Part shown: one piece after another, positions 27,419-35,637 of the stretch
Layout: each line of letters opens with the position of its first letter
How positions within the stretch are numbered: position 1 is the stretch's first letter
Origin: Streptomyces venezuelae
GTDB lineage: Bacteria; Actinomycetota; Actinomycetes; Streptomycetales; Streptomycetaceae
Reading direction: 5' to 3'
Assembly (NCBI RefSeq): GCF_008642295.1
Contig: NZ_CP029190.1
Span: 5,191,501-5,255,500, forward strand
DNA: 64,000 nt
Notes under the pieces: model-generated
What the model saw: the letters and a program-made list of their open reading frames with translations, nothing else
What the model was told of the DNA's origin: nothing
The model's database searches: none
Position numbers and translations under genes: made by a program

Positions 27419-28318
27419 TCACCGGGTACGGGCGGTTTTGTCGCTTTCTGTCACCTCTTGTACCTGTTCTTGGGGTGTGTCCTGGGCCACTCCGACCCCT
27501 GTTTCGAAGGTGGCGGAAGCATCGAACGATGCTTTCCGAGTCGCCCGGCGCAGAGCCTTCAGCAGGGTCCCGCCCAGCGTGAGGGTCAGTACGACGGTCA
27601 GCGCGGCCCGGCCCAGATCCCAGCCGAGGGAGGTTGCGAGGCAGTACGCGAAGAAGCGGGCCAGATTGGCGGGCACCGGGTCGCCGGGGTGGAAGGACAG
27701 CCCCTGGTCCATGCCCTGGAGGAGCACCCAGCCCTGCAGGTTCATGACCGTGCCGTACGCGAAGGCGCCGAGGAACCCGTACGCCGCGAGCATCCACCGC
27801 TCGGCCCGGCCGCGGATCCGGTCCGGGCCGGGCAGCAGCCCGGCGCCCAGCGAGAACCAGCCCAGGGCCAGCATCTGGAACGGCATCCAGGGCCCGACCC
27901 CGCCGGTCAGCAGGGCGGAGGCGAACATCGTGACCGCGCCCAGGACGAAGCCGAAGCCGGGGCCGAGGACCCGGCCGCTGAGCACCATCAGGAAGAACAT
28001 CGGCTCCAGGCCGGCGGTGCCGGCGCCGAGGGGGCGCAAGGCGGCTCCGACCGCGGCGAGTACGCCGAGCATGGCGACGGCCTTGGCGTCCATGCCGTTG
28101 TCGGCGATGGTCGCGACGACCACGCCGACGAGGAGCGGCAGCAGGGCGGCGAACAGCCAGGGAGCGTCCTGGGAATGCGCGAGTCCGGACTGGCGGTCGG
28201 CGAGGAGGGGCCATCCGAAGGCGGCAATGCCGATGAGGGTGACGAGGAGAAGGGCGGCGGCGGCGCGGGGGCCGATGCGGAGGGGGCGGGCGGGGCCCGC
28301 TGTGTGCGGGCGGGTCAC
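27419..28318 (-). CDS. ECF transporter S component, probably cobalamin-specific
   Basis: 299 residues, about six membrane helices (ALLLVTLIGIAAFGWPLL, FAALLPLLVGVVVATIA, FGFVLGAVTMFASALL, ALTVVLTLTLGGTLLKAL) and a hydrophilic tail. The MFFLMVLSGRVLGPGFGFVLG stretch with small residues is typical of S components that pack against EcfT. The GTG start overlaps the stop of the ATPase gene (GTGA). Fifth and last gene of the riboswitch-controlled operon, so the substrate is most likely cobalamin or a precursor; that is context-based. Confidence 0.82.
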   Translation of the reverse strand: MTRPHTAGPARPLRIGPRAAAALLLVTLIGIAAFGWPLLADRQSGLAHSQDAPWLFAALLPLLVGVVVATIADNGMDAKAVAMLGVLAAVGAALRPLGAGTAGLEPMFFLMVLSGRVLGPGFGFVLGAVTMFASALLTGGVGPWMPFQMLALGWFSLGAGLLPGPDRIRGRAERWMLAAYGFLGAFAYGTVMNLQGWVLLQGMDQGLSFHPGDPVPANLARFFAYCLATSLGWDLGRAALTVVLTLTLGGTLLKALRRATRKASFDASATFETGVGVAQDTPQEQVQEVTESDKTARTR

Positions 28319-30429
28319 GGGGTGGGCTCCCCGGTGGGGGCGGTGGGGGCGGACGGGGGCGGGGAGCTGCGGTAGGTGCGGCCGGGGCGGGGTGGGGGTG
28401 GTGTGGTTGGTGCTGTTGGTGCGGTGTGTGGGGTGGGGTGGGTTGCGAGTGCGGTTGCCACCTGGGTCACGGTGAGCCAGGGGTCCGGCGCCAGGATCTT
28501 CGAGACCTGTGGGGCGAAGGCGGGCGAGGACACGACCACCTCGGCGGTCGGACCGTCCGCGACGATCTCGCCGCCCGCCAGGATGACCACCCGGTCGGCC
28601 AGCTCGGCGGCCAGCTCCACATCGTGGGTGGCCAGCACGAGGGCGTGGCCCTCGGCCGCGAGGGAGCGCAGGATCTCGGTCAGCCGGGCCTTCGCGGCGT
28701 AGTCCAGACCTCGGGTCGGCTCGTCGAGCAGCAGGAGGTCGGGCTTCCCGGTCAGGACGAGGGCCAGGGCCAGTGCGAGCCGTTGTCCTTCGGACAGGTC
28801 GCGGGGGTGGGTGTCGTCCGGGACGTCCGGCAGCAGCGCGGTCACCAGCGTGCGGCAGGTGCCGGGGGCCGCGCCGGCGTCGGCGTCCGCCGCCTCGCAC
28901 TCGGCGCCGACGGTGTCGGCGTAGAGGAGGTCGCGGGGCTCCTGGGGGACCAGCCCGACCCGGCGGACCATCTCGGCGGGTGAGGTCCGGTGCGGGGTGA
29001 CTCCGCCGACGGTCACGGAACCGGAGGCGGGCTCCAGCATGCCGACGAGGGTGGCGAGGAGGGTGGACTTGCCGGCGCCGTTGCGGCCCATGAGGGCGAT
29101 GGTTTCGCCGGGGTGGATGGTGAGGTTGATGTTGCGGAGGGTTTCCGTGCGGGTGCTGCCGCGGCGGACGGTGAGGGTGGTGGCCGTGGCCGTGGCCGTG
29201 GCCGTGCCGGCCGTGGCCGTGCCGGTCGCTTTGGTGGTGGGGGTGGCGGTGGGCGGGGTGCGGCGGAGGCGGGCGAACAGGCGGGGGCGGGGGCCGGGGC
29301 CGCTGCCCGGGGCTCTTCCCCCACCCCGCCCCTTCCCGAAACCGGTGGCTCCGCCCCCGGACCCCCACTGCCCGGCGGCTGCGCCGGCGGGCACCTGCGG
29401 TGCGGCGGCTGCGCCCGCGGGCTTCGGGTGGGGGGCGGCTGCGCCCGCCGAGCCCCGGTCGGTGCGGGCTTCGCCCGGCACCTGCGCAGCGGCTGCGCCT
29501 GCCGGCGCCTGAGGTGCGGGGGCTGCGCCCGCCGGCTCCGGGTGGGCGGGGGCTGCGCCCGCGGGCCCCCGCTGCCCGGCGGCTGCGCCAGCCCGCACAT
29601 GCCGTGTCGGGGACGGGAGGTGTTGGCGGAGGGTGGGGGCCTGGTGGCGGGCGTTGCGGATGGAGAGGGGGAGGGGGTGCCAGCCCGCCAGCCGGCCCAG
29701 GGCCACCACCGGCGGGAAGACCGGTGAGACGGCCATGATTTCTTCCGGGGTGCCGAGGACCGGCGCCGCGCCCGGTCCGGGCATCAGCAGGATGCGGTCC
29801 GCGTACTGCACCACGCGTTCCAGGCGGTGCTCCGCCATCAGGACGGTCGTCCCCAGGTCGTGGACCAGCCGCTGGAGCACCGCGAGGACCTCCTCCGCCG
29901 CAGCCGGGTCCAGCGCGGAGGTCGGCTCGTCCAGGACGAGGACACGCGGGTGCGGGGTCAGGACCGAGCCGATCGCGACCCGCTGCTGCTGCCCGCCCGA
30001 GAGCGTGGCGAGCGGCCGGTCGCGGAGCTCGTTCAGGCCGAGCAGGTCCAGGGTCTCCTCCACCCGCCGCCGCATCACCGCGGGCGGCAGGCCCAGCGAC
30101 TCCATGCCGTAGGCGAGCTCGTCCTCCACCACGTCCGTCACAAAGTGCGAGAGCGGGTCCTGGCCGACCGTGCCGACCACATCGGCCAGCTCCCGCGGCT
30201 TGTGGGTACGGGTGTCCCGGCCCGCGACCGTGACCCGGCCGCGGAGGTGGCCGCCGGTGAAGTGCGGCACCAGGCCGGAGACCGTGCCGAGAAGGGTCGA
30301 CTTGCCGACACCGGAGGGCCCCACGAGGAGGGTCAGTTCGCCCTCCGGGATGGTCAGGTCCACGGAGGAAAGGGTGGGAGCGGGGGCACCCTCGTAGGTG
30401 ACGGACACCTGATCGAAGCGGATCACCAC
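28315..30429 (-). CDS. ECF transporter fused ATPase (A-A')
   Basis: 704 residues with two ABC ATPase domains. First: GPSGVGKST (~40), LSGGQQQRV (~140), VLVLDEPTSALD. Second: GRNGAGKST (~445), LSEGQRLAL (~543), LLLLDEPTRGLD. They are joined by a linker of roughly 150 residues, low in complexity and rich in Ala, Gly and Pro (repeats like PAGAA, TATATA). ECF systems usually encode the two ATPases separately or as a compact fusion; this linker is unusually long. Starts at a GTG directly after the EcfT stop (TAAGTGGTG). Confidence 0.9.
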   Translation of the reverse strand: MVIRFDQVSVTYEGAPAPTLSSVDLTIPEGELTLLVGPSGVGKSTLLGTVSGLVPHFTGGHLRGRVTVAGRDTRTHKPRELADVVGTVGQDPLSHFVTDVVEDELAYGMESLGLPPAVMRRRVEETLDLLGLNELRDRPLATLSGGQQQRVAIGSVLTPHPRVLVLDEPTSALDPAAAEEVLAVLQRLVHDLGTTVLMAEHRLERVVQYADRILLMPGPGAAPVLGTPEEIMAVSPVFPPVVALGRLAGWHPLPLSIRNARHQAPTLRQHLPSPTRHVRAGAAAGQRGPAGAAPAHPEPAGAAPAPQAPAGAAAAQVPGEARTDRGSAGAAAPHPKPAGAAAAPQVPAGAAAGQWGSGGGATGFGKGRGGGRAPGSGPGPRPRLFARLRRTPPTATPTTKATGTATAGTATATATATTLTVRRGSTRTETLRNINLTIHPGETIALMGRNGAGKSTLLATLVGMLEPASGSVTVGGVTPHRTSPAEMVRRVGLVPQEPRDLLYADTVGAECEAADADAGAAPGTCRTLVTALLPDVPDDTHPRDLSEGQRLALALALVLTGKPDLLLLDEPTRGLDYAAKARLTEILRSLAAEGHALVLATHDVELAAELADRVVILAGGEIVADGPTAEVVVSSPAFAPQVSKILAPDPWLTVTQVATALATHPTPHTAPTAPTTPPPPRPGRTYRSSPPPSAPTAPTGEPTP

Positions 30430-32151
30430 TTACGACGCCTCCTTCGGCGGTACGGGCGCCACGAAGGCGGGGAGCAGGCCGATGAGGACCGCGGCGGCCG
30501 GCCACAGCGGCAGGCCGGGGGCGACCAGGGGCACCACCCCGGGCTTCAGGCCTTCGGGGTCGAGCGTCACGGCGTAGATCATCAGGGCGGCGACGGCCGC
30601 GCCGGAACCCGCCACCAGCCAGGCGCGGACACCCCACCGGTCGGGACGGTAGCGGGTACGCACACTGCGCCGGCCGCCGAGCCGGAGCCCGGCCAGGGCG
30701 AGCGCGAGCCCGACGAGGAGGACCGGCAGGCCGTAGCGGGCGCCCTCGGCGGCGAGCAGACCGTAGGTACCGGCGCACATGCCGAGCAGGCCGCCGAGGG
30801 TGAGGACATTGGTGGTGTGCCGGACGGCGGGCGGAACGTCCGCGGTTCGGCCGTAGCCGCGGGCGTCCATGGAGGCGGCCACGGCGACGGAGCGTTCCAG
30901 GGCGCCTTCGAGGACGGGCAGACCGATCTGGAGGACGGCCTTCACCCCGCCGGTGGGCCGGCCGCGCAGCCGGCGGGCGGTCCGCAGGCGGAGGACGTCG
31001 GCGACCATGTTCGGCGCGAAGGTCATGGCGACGACGACCGCGACCCCGGCCTCGTAGAGCGCCGCCGGGAGCGACTTCAGGAGGCGGGCCGGGTTGGCGA
31101 GGGCGTTCGCCGCGCCGACGCAGATGAGGAGGGTGGCGAGTTTCGCGCCCTCGTAGAAGGCGAAGACGAGCTGCTCGGCGGTGGTCCGGCCGCCGAGGCG
31201 GATCCCTTGGGCCCAGGAGGGGAGGGGGATCTCGGGGAGGGTGAAGAGGACGTGCGTGCCGGGGATCGGGGAGCCGAGGACCACGGAGAAGACGAGCCGG
31301 AGGGCGAGGACGAACAGGCCGAGCTTGAGGAAGGCGGCGTAGGAGCGGGCCCAGGGGGCGTCGGTGCGGCGGGCGGTGACGACGTAGCCGGCCACGCCGA
31401 CGATCAGGCCGAGGAGGAGGGGGTTGGTGGTCCGGGAGGCGGCGGTGGCGAGCCCGAGCGCCCACAGCCACCAGGCTCCGGCGTGCAGGGCGTTGCCGCG
31501 GCTCGCCTCGGGGGCGCGGAGCCTTTGGATGTACGTCGGCCGGCGGAGCGGGACCGGCCGGCGGGCCATGGCTCCGCCCGGCGCGGAGGCGGGCCGGGCG
31601 GTGGCCCCGCCCCTGCCGTGCGGGCCCCCTTCGGCGCGGCCGGCCGCGGCGGGGCGAGCCGCGCTGGGGCTGCGCGGGGCGGTTGTGGCCCTGCTGGGCG
31701 TTGGCGCGGCGGGGTCGGGGGTGCGCCCGGCCTGCGGCCGGGCGGTGTTCCCACCCGCACCACCCGTGCGGGTCGTGGGACGGGTGCGGGTGGCCCCGGT
31801 GGGTGGTGCCGCGCCGTCGGCGTCCGCGCCGCCGTGCGTCACGGCCTGGCCGGGTGTTTCGGGAGCGTAGGCGTCTGCGGCGTCGTGCGTTACGGCCTGG
31901 CCGGGCGTTGCGGCAGTGTTGGCGTCTGCGGCGTCGTGCGTCACGGCCTGGCCGGGTGTTTCGGGAGCGTAGGCGTCTGCGGCGTCGTGCGTTACGGCCT
32001 GGCCGGGCGTTGCGGCAGTGTTGGCGTCTGCGGCGTCGTGCGTTACGGCCTGGCCGGGTGTCGGGGCAGCGTCAGCGCCGTGCGCCACGGTCCGGCCGGG
32101 CGTTGCGGCGGCACCGTCAGCGCCGAGCCCCGGGTGGTTGGGGCCGGTCAT
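30430..32151 (-). CDS. ECF transporter T component with long repeat-bearing N-terminus
   Basis: 573 residues. The membrane part (about 230-573) is a CbiQ/EcfT-like protein with the cytosolic coupling motifs in LRTARRLRGRP and SMDARGYGR. The first ~225 residues are a Pro/Ala/Thr-rich extension holding a 17-residue repeat (TPGQAVTHDAADANTAA and TPGQAVTHDAADAYAPE alternating). Homologues I know lack this. The ATG at 32151 overlaps the upstream stop (ATGA), which supports the long form; starts nearer the first helix are possible. Confidence 0.85.
   Translation of the reverse strand: MTGPNHPGLGADGAAATPGRTVAHGADAAPTPGQAVTHDAADANTAATPGQAVTHDAADAYAPETPGQAVTHDAADANTAATPGQAVTHDAADAYAPETPGQAVTHGGADADGAAPPTGATRTRPTTRTGGAGGNTARPQAGRTPDPAAPTPSRATTAPRSPSAARPAAAGRAEGGPHGRGGATARPASAPGGAMARRPVPLRRPTYIQRLRAPEASRGNALHAGAWWLWALGLATAASRTTNPLLLGLIVGVAGYVVTARRTDAPWARSYAAFLKLGLFVLALRLVFSVVLGSPIPGTHVLFTLPEIPLPSWAQGIRLGGRTTAEQLVFAFYEGAKLATLLICVGAANALANPARLLKSLPAALYEAGVAVVVAMTFAPNMVADVLRLRTARRLRGRPTGGVKAVLQIGLPVLEGALERSVAVAASMDARGYGRTADVPPAVRHTTNVLTLGGLLGMCAGTYGLLAAEGARYGLPVLLVGLALALAGLRLGGRRSVRTRYRPDRWGVRAWLVAGSGAAVAALMIYAVTLDPEGLKPGVVPLVAPGLPLWPAAAVLIGLLPAFVAPVPPKEAS
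31810..32070. repeat. 51-bp coding tandem repeat, five units
   Basis: ACGGCCTGGCCGGG recurs at 31841, 31892, 31943, 31994 and 32045, exactly 51 bp apart. Units 1/3 and 2/4 match each other, giving a 102-bp higher-order repeat. The period is a multiple of three, so copy-number change would keep the EcfT frame. Confidence 0.95.
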
Positions 32152-32819
32152 CGGGAGCGGCGGCGGGACTGCCAGAGGGTGGCGGCGGCCAGGGCGAGGA
32201 CCGCGGCGATGCCGGCCAGCAGGCCGAGGGACGGGCCACCGCCGTTGTCGCTGTTGTCCGAAGCCGTCGGCTGGGCGGAGGAGTCGGGCTTGGTTTCGGT
32301 TTCCGAGATCTGGTCGCCGCAGCCCTGCCGCGGGTAGCCCGAGATCGCGCAGAGCAGCGCCGAGCTGTTGTAGCGCAGCGGCTTGGCCACCGCGGCCAGC
32401 GCCTCCGCCGCCGTGGCGGCCGGGGCCACCTGCGCACAGGCCGTGCGCGGGGTGTCCTGCGGCGGGGTCTCGCCTGAGGGCGCGTCCGCCGGGATGCCGA
32501 AGTCGACCACCAGAGCGACCCGCTTCTTGCCGTCCGCCGCCGGGGTCGCCCCGCAGATCGCCGCGAAGTCCGCGGCCACCCGCGGCTTCGCGGCGTCCGC
32601 CGAGGCGTCCTTGCTCACCGCGAAGCGGAAGCCCTGCACCGTACCGTCGGCCGGGCGGGCCAGCGAGGGTCCCTGGGTGGCATACGTCCACCCGCCGCCC
32701 GCCGCGCCGTCCCAGAACGACCAGTACCGGTAGCCGGCCGCCGCCGCCGGAGTGCTGAGGAGCACGCCCAACAGGACGGAGAGGAGCAGGGCCGGTGCGG
32801 CCAGGTGCCGTCGGGTCAC
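32148..32819 (-). CDS. Membrane-anchored secreted protein of the B12/ECF operon
   Basis: 223 residues. Signal peptide (LAAPALLLSVLLGVLLSTPAAAA), an extracellular domain of about 130 residues starting GYRYWSFWDGAAGGGWTYAT and carrying cysteines in AAICGATP, RTACAQ, LLCAI and QGCGDQ, a Ser/Asp/Gly linker, one membrane helix (LGLLAGIAAVLALAAATLW) and a basic tail. Start GTG overlaps the upstream stop (GTGA). I do not recognise the domain; its place between the transcobalamin-like protein and EcfT suggests it helps capture or hand over the substrate. Confidence 0.78.
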   Translation of the reverse strand: MTRRHLAAPALLLSVLLGVLLSTPAAAAGYRYWSFWDGAAGGGWTYATQGPSLARPADGTVQGFRFAVSKDASADAAKPRVAADFAAICGATPAADGKKRVALVVDFGIPADAPSGETPPQDTPRTACAQVAPAATAAEALAAVAKPLRYNSSALLCAISGYPRQGCGDQISETETKPDSSAQPTASDNSDNGGGPSLGLLAGIAAVLALAAATLWQSRRRSR

Positions 32820-34114
32820 GGCTGCTGCTTCTTCCGGCGTCCGCTGAGCAGGATGCCGATGCCCACGCCGGCAGCCGCGCCCGCGCCGATCATCCACCAG
32901 ATCTTGCCCGAGGAGTCCGAGGAGTCCGAGGAGTCGGACGCGGTGTCCGCCTCCTTGGTGTCCTTGGCGTCCTTCGTTGCGGTCGTCTTTGCCGGGGTCG
33001 GGCCCTGGGCGTTCAGTTCGGCCACCAGGTCGGTGCCGCCGAATGCCTTCGGGTTCGCGCCGCCCGCGTGCGCGGCCAGGATCAGCTGGGCGTACGCGGC
33101 CGGGCCGGCCGTCTTCGCCCAGCCTGCGGCGTTCTTCTCCAGCCAGGCCAGCGGCTTCGCGGCGGCCTGCTTGTGGCCGGCCGCGGCCAGGGCGACGACC
33201 GCGTCCGCCGTGTTGCCGAAGTCGGGCTGGTCGGTCGCGCCCGGCATCGCCGACATCAGGTGGTCGCCGGAGGAGGCCAGCTTCGTGTTCAGGTAGGCGG
33301 CCCCGCCCAGCGCCGACTGCGCCGGGTCCTTCGCGCCGCCCGCCTCGCAGGTCACCGCCTTCGGGTCGACCGGCTTGTCGGCCGCCGGGGCCGCCACGAC
33401 CAGCCCCTTGCCGAGCACGCCCAGCACCGCAGCCGCGGTCGCATCCGGGTTGGCGGGCAGCTTGCCCGCCGGGTCCGGCTGGCTGGCGAACGCGCCCAGC
33501 TCCTCGGGCTTGGACACGCCCTCCTGTACGCAGGCGAGCTGGAGGCCGCGCAGCGCGTCGTACGCGGTCTTGCCAGCCTTGGACTTCACCGCGTCCGGCT
33601 GCTCGCCCGCCGCGGCCAGCGCGCCGGCCACGATGCCGGTCGAGTTGGCGTCCGTACCGAAGTCCATGGTGCCGCCGGGGCTGTAGCTCCAGCCGCCGTT
33701 GTCGTTCTGTACGGACTTCAGCCAGCCGGTGGCCTTCTTCACCTGCTCCGGGTGGCCGCCGAGCGCGGTCAGCGCCTGCACCGCCGCCGCGGTGGCGTTG
33801 GTGTCCAGGACCGTGGACGCGTCGCACGCCTTGGCGGTGTCCGGGCGGAACGAGGGGAACGCACCGTTCGCGCACTGCTGTCCGACCAGCCAGTCCACCG
33901 CCTTGGGGGCGGGGGTCACCCCGGTGGTGTGCTGGGCGAGGAAGGCCAGCGACTGGCGGAAGACGCCGTCGAAGGTCGGGTCGCCGGTGCCGTAGAGGCC
34001 GGAGGGTATGACCGGGGAGGGGGAGGGTGACGGCGCGGCGAGGGCGGTGGGAGCGGCGACCGCGCAGAGCACGGCGGAGGCGGCGAGCGCGGCGGCGCTG
34101 CGGCGGATGTTCAT
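32816..34114 (-). CDS. Transcobalamin-like alpha/alpha-repeat surface protein
   Basis: 432 residues. Signal peptide 1-27. The extracellular part has repeated helix pairs with the QxxxGxW/F signature of the squalene-cyclase/prenyltransferase fold (VDWLVGQQCANGAFPSF, ATGWLKSVQNDNGGWSY, AYAQLILAAHAGG), the fold also used by eukaryotic transcobalamin and intrinsic factor. An Asp/Ser linker, a membrane helix (WWMIGAGAAAGVGIGILLSG) and RRKK follow. First gene after a cobalamin riboswitch and before an ECF transporter, so B12 binding at the cell surface is a reasonable inference. No cyclase DxDD acid motif is seen. Confidence 0.8.
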   Translation of the reverse strand: MNIRRSAAALAASAVLCAVAAPTALAAPSPSPSPVIPSGLYGTGDPTFDGVFRQSLAFLAQHTTGVTPAPKAVDWLVGQQCANGAFPSFRPDTAKACDASTVLDTNATAAAVQALTALGGHPEQVKKATGWLKSVQNDNGGWSYSPGGTMDFGTDANSTGIVAGALAAAGEQPDAVKSKAGKTAYDALRGLQLACVQEGVSKPEELGAFASQPDPAGKLPANPDATAAAVLGVLGKGLVVAAPAADKPVDPKAVTCEAGGAKDPAQSALGGAAYLNTKLASSGDHLMSAMPGATDQPDFGNTADAVVALAAAGHKQAAAKPLAWLEKNAAGWAKTAGPAAYAQLILAAHAGGANPKAFGGTDLVAELNAQGPTPAKTTATKDAKDTKEADTASDSSDSSDSSGKIWWMIGAGAAAGVGIGILLSGRRKKQQP

Positions 34115-34174
34115 GACGGGGAGGGTGCCTCTCCTGCTGGGGAGCAGGAGGCTGGTACGGGTGGCACCGGGCTC

Positions 34175-34335
34175 CGGCTCCGTATGACCTCGACGGTGCC
34201 GGTCACCATGTCCGGGACGGGGCATTCCGGCTCCCCGCCGACCGGGTGAGGGCGGCGGGTCACGGCTGCGGGTCAGCGCCGGAATCGCACCGGCTTCCCC
34301 CCGTGCGGGCGTGTTGACGACCGGGCCACTCTACC
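34175..34335 (-). ncRNA. Cobalamin riboswitch
   Basis: On the minus strand the leader contains AAGCCGGTGCGATTCCGGC followed by GCTGACCCGCAGCCGTGA, the B12 box and its conserved preceding stem, then GAGCCGGAATGCCC further 3', matching the internal GAGnCnGGAnnnCC element of the class. It lies about 60-220 nt upstream of the transcobalamin-like gene. Exact ends are approximate. Binding of adenosyl- or other cobalamins would switch off the operon. Confidence 0.9.
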
Positions 34336-34360
34336 GGCCCGCCCCTGCCCGGACCCGGCC

Positions 34361-35416
34361 TCATACTGCGCGGTAGGTCACAGGGTCCGAGCCCGGTACG
34401 GCCTCCGCCCGGCCCAGTTTCACCAGCCGCCGCAGGTGCGCCTCGGCTTCGGAGACGGCGATGTTGCGCGAGCCGTACGGGATGTCCGCCCACGGCCGGT
34501 TCCACTCCATGCGCTCGGCCAGGCCCCAGGGGGTGAGGGCTTCGGCGGCCAGCAGCCGGTGCAGGCCGGTCAGGCGTTCCTCGTGGTGGGCGAGGAGTTC
34601 GCGGACCCGGGCCGGGGCGTCGGTGAAGGCGTGCTGGTGGGCCGGGAGCACCTCGGCGGGCCCGAGCCGGCCGATGCGTTCGAGGGAGTCGAGGTAGTCG
34701 CCCAGGGGGTCGGTGACGCGGGTGACCCCGTTCTCGTCCGGTGCCTCGTACAGGCCGATGTGCGGGGAGATGCCGGGGAGGAGGTGGTCGCCGGAGAAGA
34801 GCCGGCCGTTGCCGGGGAGGTTCGCCGGGTGCTCCTCCTCCAGGTGCAGGCAGACATGGCCGGGGGTGTGGCCGGGGGTCCAGATGGCGCGCAGCCGGCG
34901 GCCGGCCAGCGGGAGCAGTTCGCCGGGCTCGATCTCGCGGTCGGGGACGGCGGCGTGCAGGCCCGGCAGGGTGCGCAGGCGGCCGGAGCGGCGGGCGGCG
35001 CGGAGTGGGGCGATGTGTTCCTCGGGGGCGCCGGCCAGGGCGAGTTTCTCGCTCATGTAGTCGAACCAGACGCCCGGTTCGGCGGAGCGGGTGCGCAGGA
35101 CGACCTCGGTGTCGGCGGCGTGCATGGCGATCCAGCAGCCGGAGGCCTCGCGGACCTTGCCGGACAGGCCGTGGTGGTCGGGGTGGTGGTGGGTGATGAC
35201 CACGCCGTGGATGTCGGCGGGGGAGAGGCCGAGGACGGCGAGCCCGGCGGTCAGGGTGTCCCAGGAGGCGGGGTCGTCCCAGCCGGTGTCGACGAGGACC
35301 GGGCCGCGGTCGGTGTCGAGGACGTGGACGAGGGTGTGGCCGAGGGGGTTGTCGGGGATGGGGACCTTCAGGGCGTGGACTCCGCCACCGTGGTCGGTCG
35401 CCGTCGCCTGTGTCAT
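34361..35416 (-). CDS. MBL-fold metallo-hydrolase of the KstR region
   Basis: 351 residues. The metal motif THHHPDHHG is at about 76-84, with further ligands in TPGHTPGH and SGDHLLPGISPH. The C-terminal 110 residues are helical (VLPAHQHAFTDAPARVREL ... ERMEWNRPW), as in CoA-thioester- or glyoxalase-II-like MBL proteins. Start ATG at 35416. The leader holds a KstR-like box, and the divergent gene is an aldehyde dehydrogenase; a thioesterase role in side-chain degradation is a guess. Confidence 0.85.
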   Translation of the reverse strand: MTQATATDHGGGVHALKVPIPDNPLGHTLVHVLDTDRGPVLVDTGWDDPASWDTLTAGLAVLGLSPADIHGVVITHHHPDHHGLSGKVREASGCWIAMHAADTEVVLRTRSAEPGVWFDYMSEKLALAGAPEEHIAPLRAARRSGRLRTLPGLHAAVPDREIEPGELLPLAGRRLRAIWTPGHTPGHVCLHLEEEHPANLPGNGRLFSGDHLLPGISPHIGLYEAPDENGVTRVTDPLGDYLDSLERIGRLGPAEVLPAHQHAFTDAPARVRELLAHHEERLTGLHRLLAAEALTPWGLAERMEWNRPWADIPYGSRNIAVSEAEAHLRRLVKLGRAEAVPGSDPVTYRAV

Positions 35417-35445
35417 GAGACCCCCTGCTGCCGTCCGGTTCGGGC

Positions 35446-35459
35446 GAGAACTTGTTTCA
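35446..35459. promoter_or_regulatory. KstR-like box upstream of the MBL hydrolase
   Basis: GAGAACTTGTTTCA matches TnnAACnnGTTnnA except the first base, 30 bp before the MBL start. Confidence 0.55.
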
Positions 35460-35556
35460 CTTGCTAGTAGTAGCCCAAGTCGACCATCTTGCGCATCTGT
35501 TGGTACCGCATTGGATCACCCGTCGCACTTGTGTCCTGGATCTCGACTCCTTGAAC

Positions 35557-35570
35557 TAGAACTGGTATCA
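35557..35570. promoter_or_regulatory. KstR-like box upstream of the aldehyde dehydrogenase
   Basis: TAGAACTGGTATCA, one mismatch (GTA for GTT) to the KstR consensus, within GAACTAGAACTGGTATCAGT. It is 68 bp before the ATG. The next bases contain a short (TTCAGC)n run. Confidence 0.55.
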
Positions 35571-35637
35571 GTTCTTCAGCTTCAGCTTCAGCTCACATGT
35601 CGTCAGGGTGGTCGCGCAGCCGCAGGAGGCATCAGCC

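Noticed and set aside
27145..27420. Possible ydaO-type (c-di-AMP) riboswitch upstream of the transglycosylase gene, as known for actinobacterial wall hydrolases.
   Set aside because: I could not find the conserved ydaO core segments on the minus strand; only short hairpins are visible.
27419..31471. A 1,350-residue frame covering the S-component gene and running antisense-free through the ATPase genes.
   Set aside because: The part upstream of 28318 is an out-of-frame reading of the ATPase and T-component genes; the real S component starts at the GTGA overlap.
31810..32070. Regularly spaced repeats that could suggest a CRISPR array.
   Set aside because: The 51-bp units are contiguous, lie in a coding frame with an exact multiple-of-three period, and have no unique spacers or cas genes.
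34260..34505. Small frame overlapping the cobalamin riboswitch.
   Set aside because: The region is explained by the riboswitch and the end of the MBL gene; no coding support.
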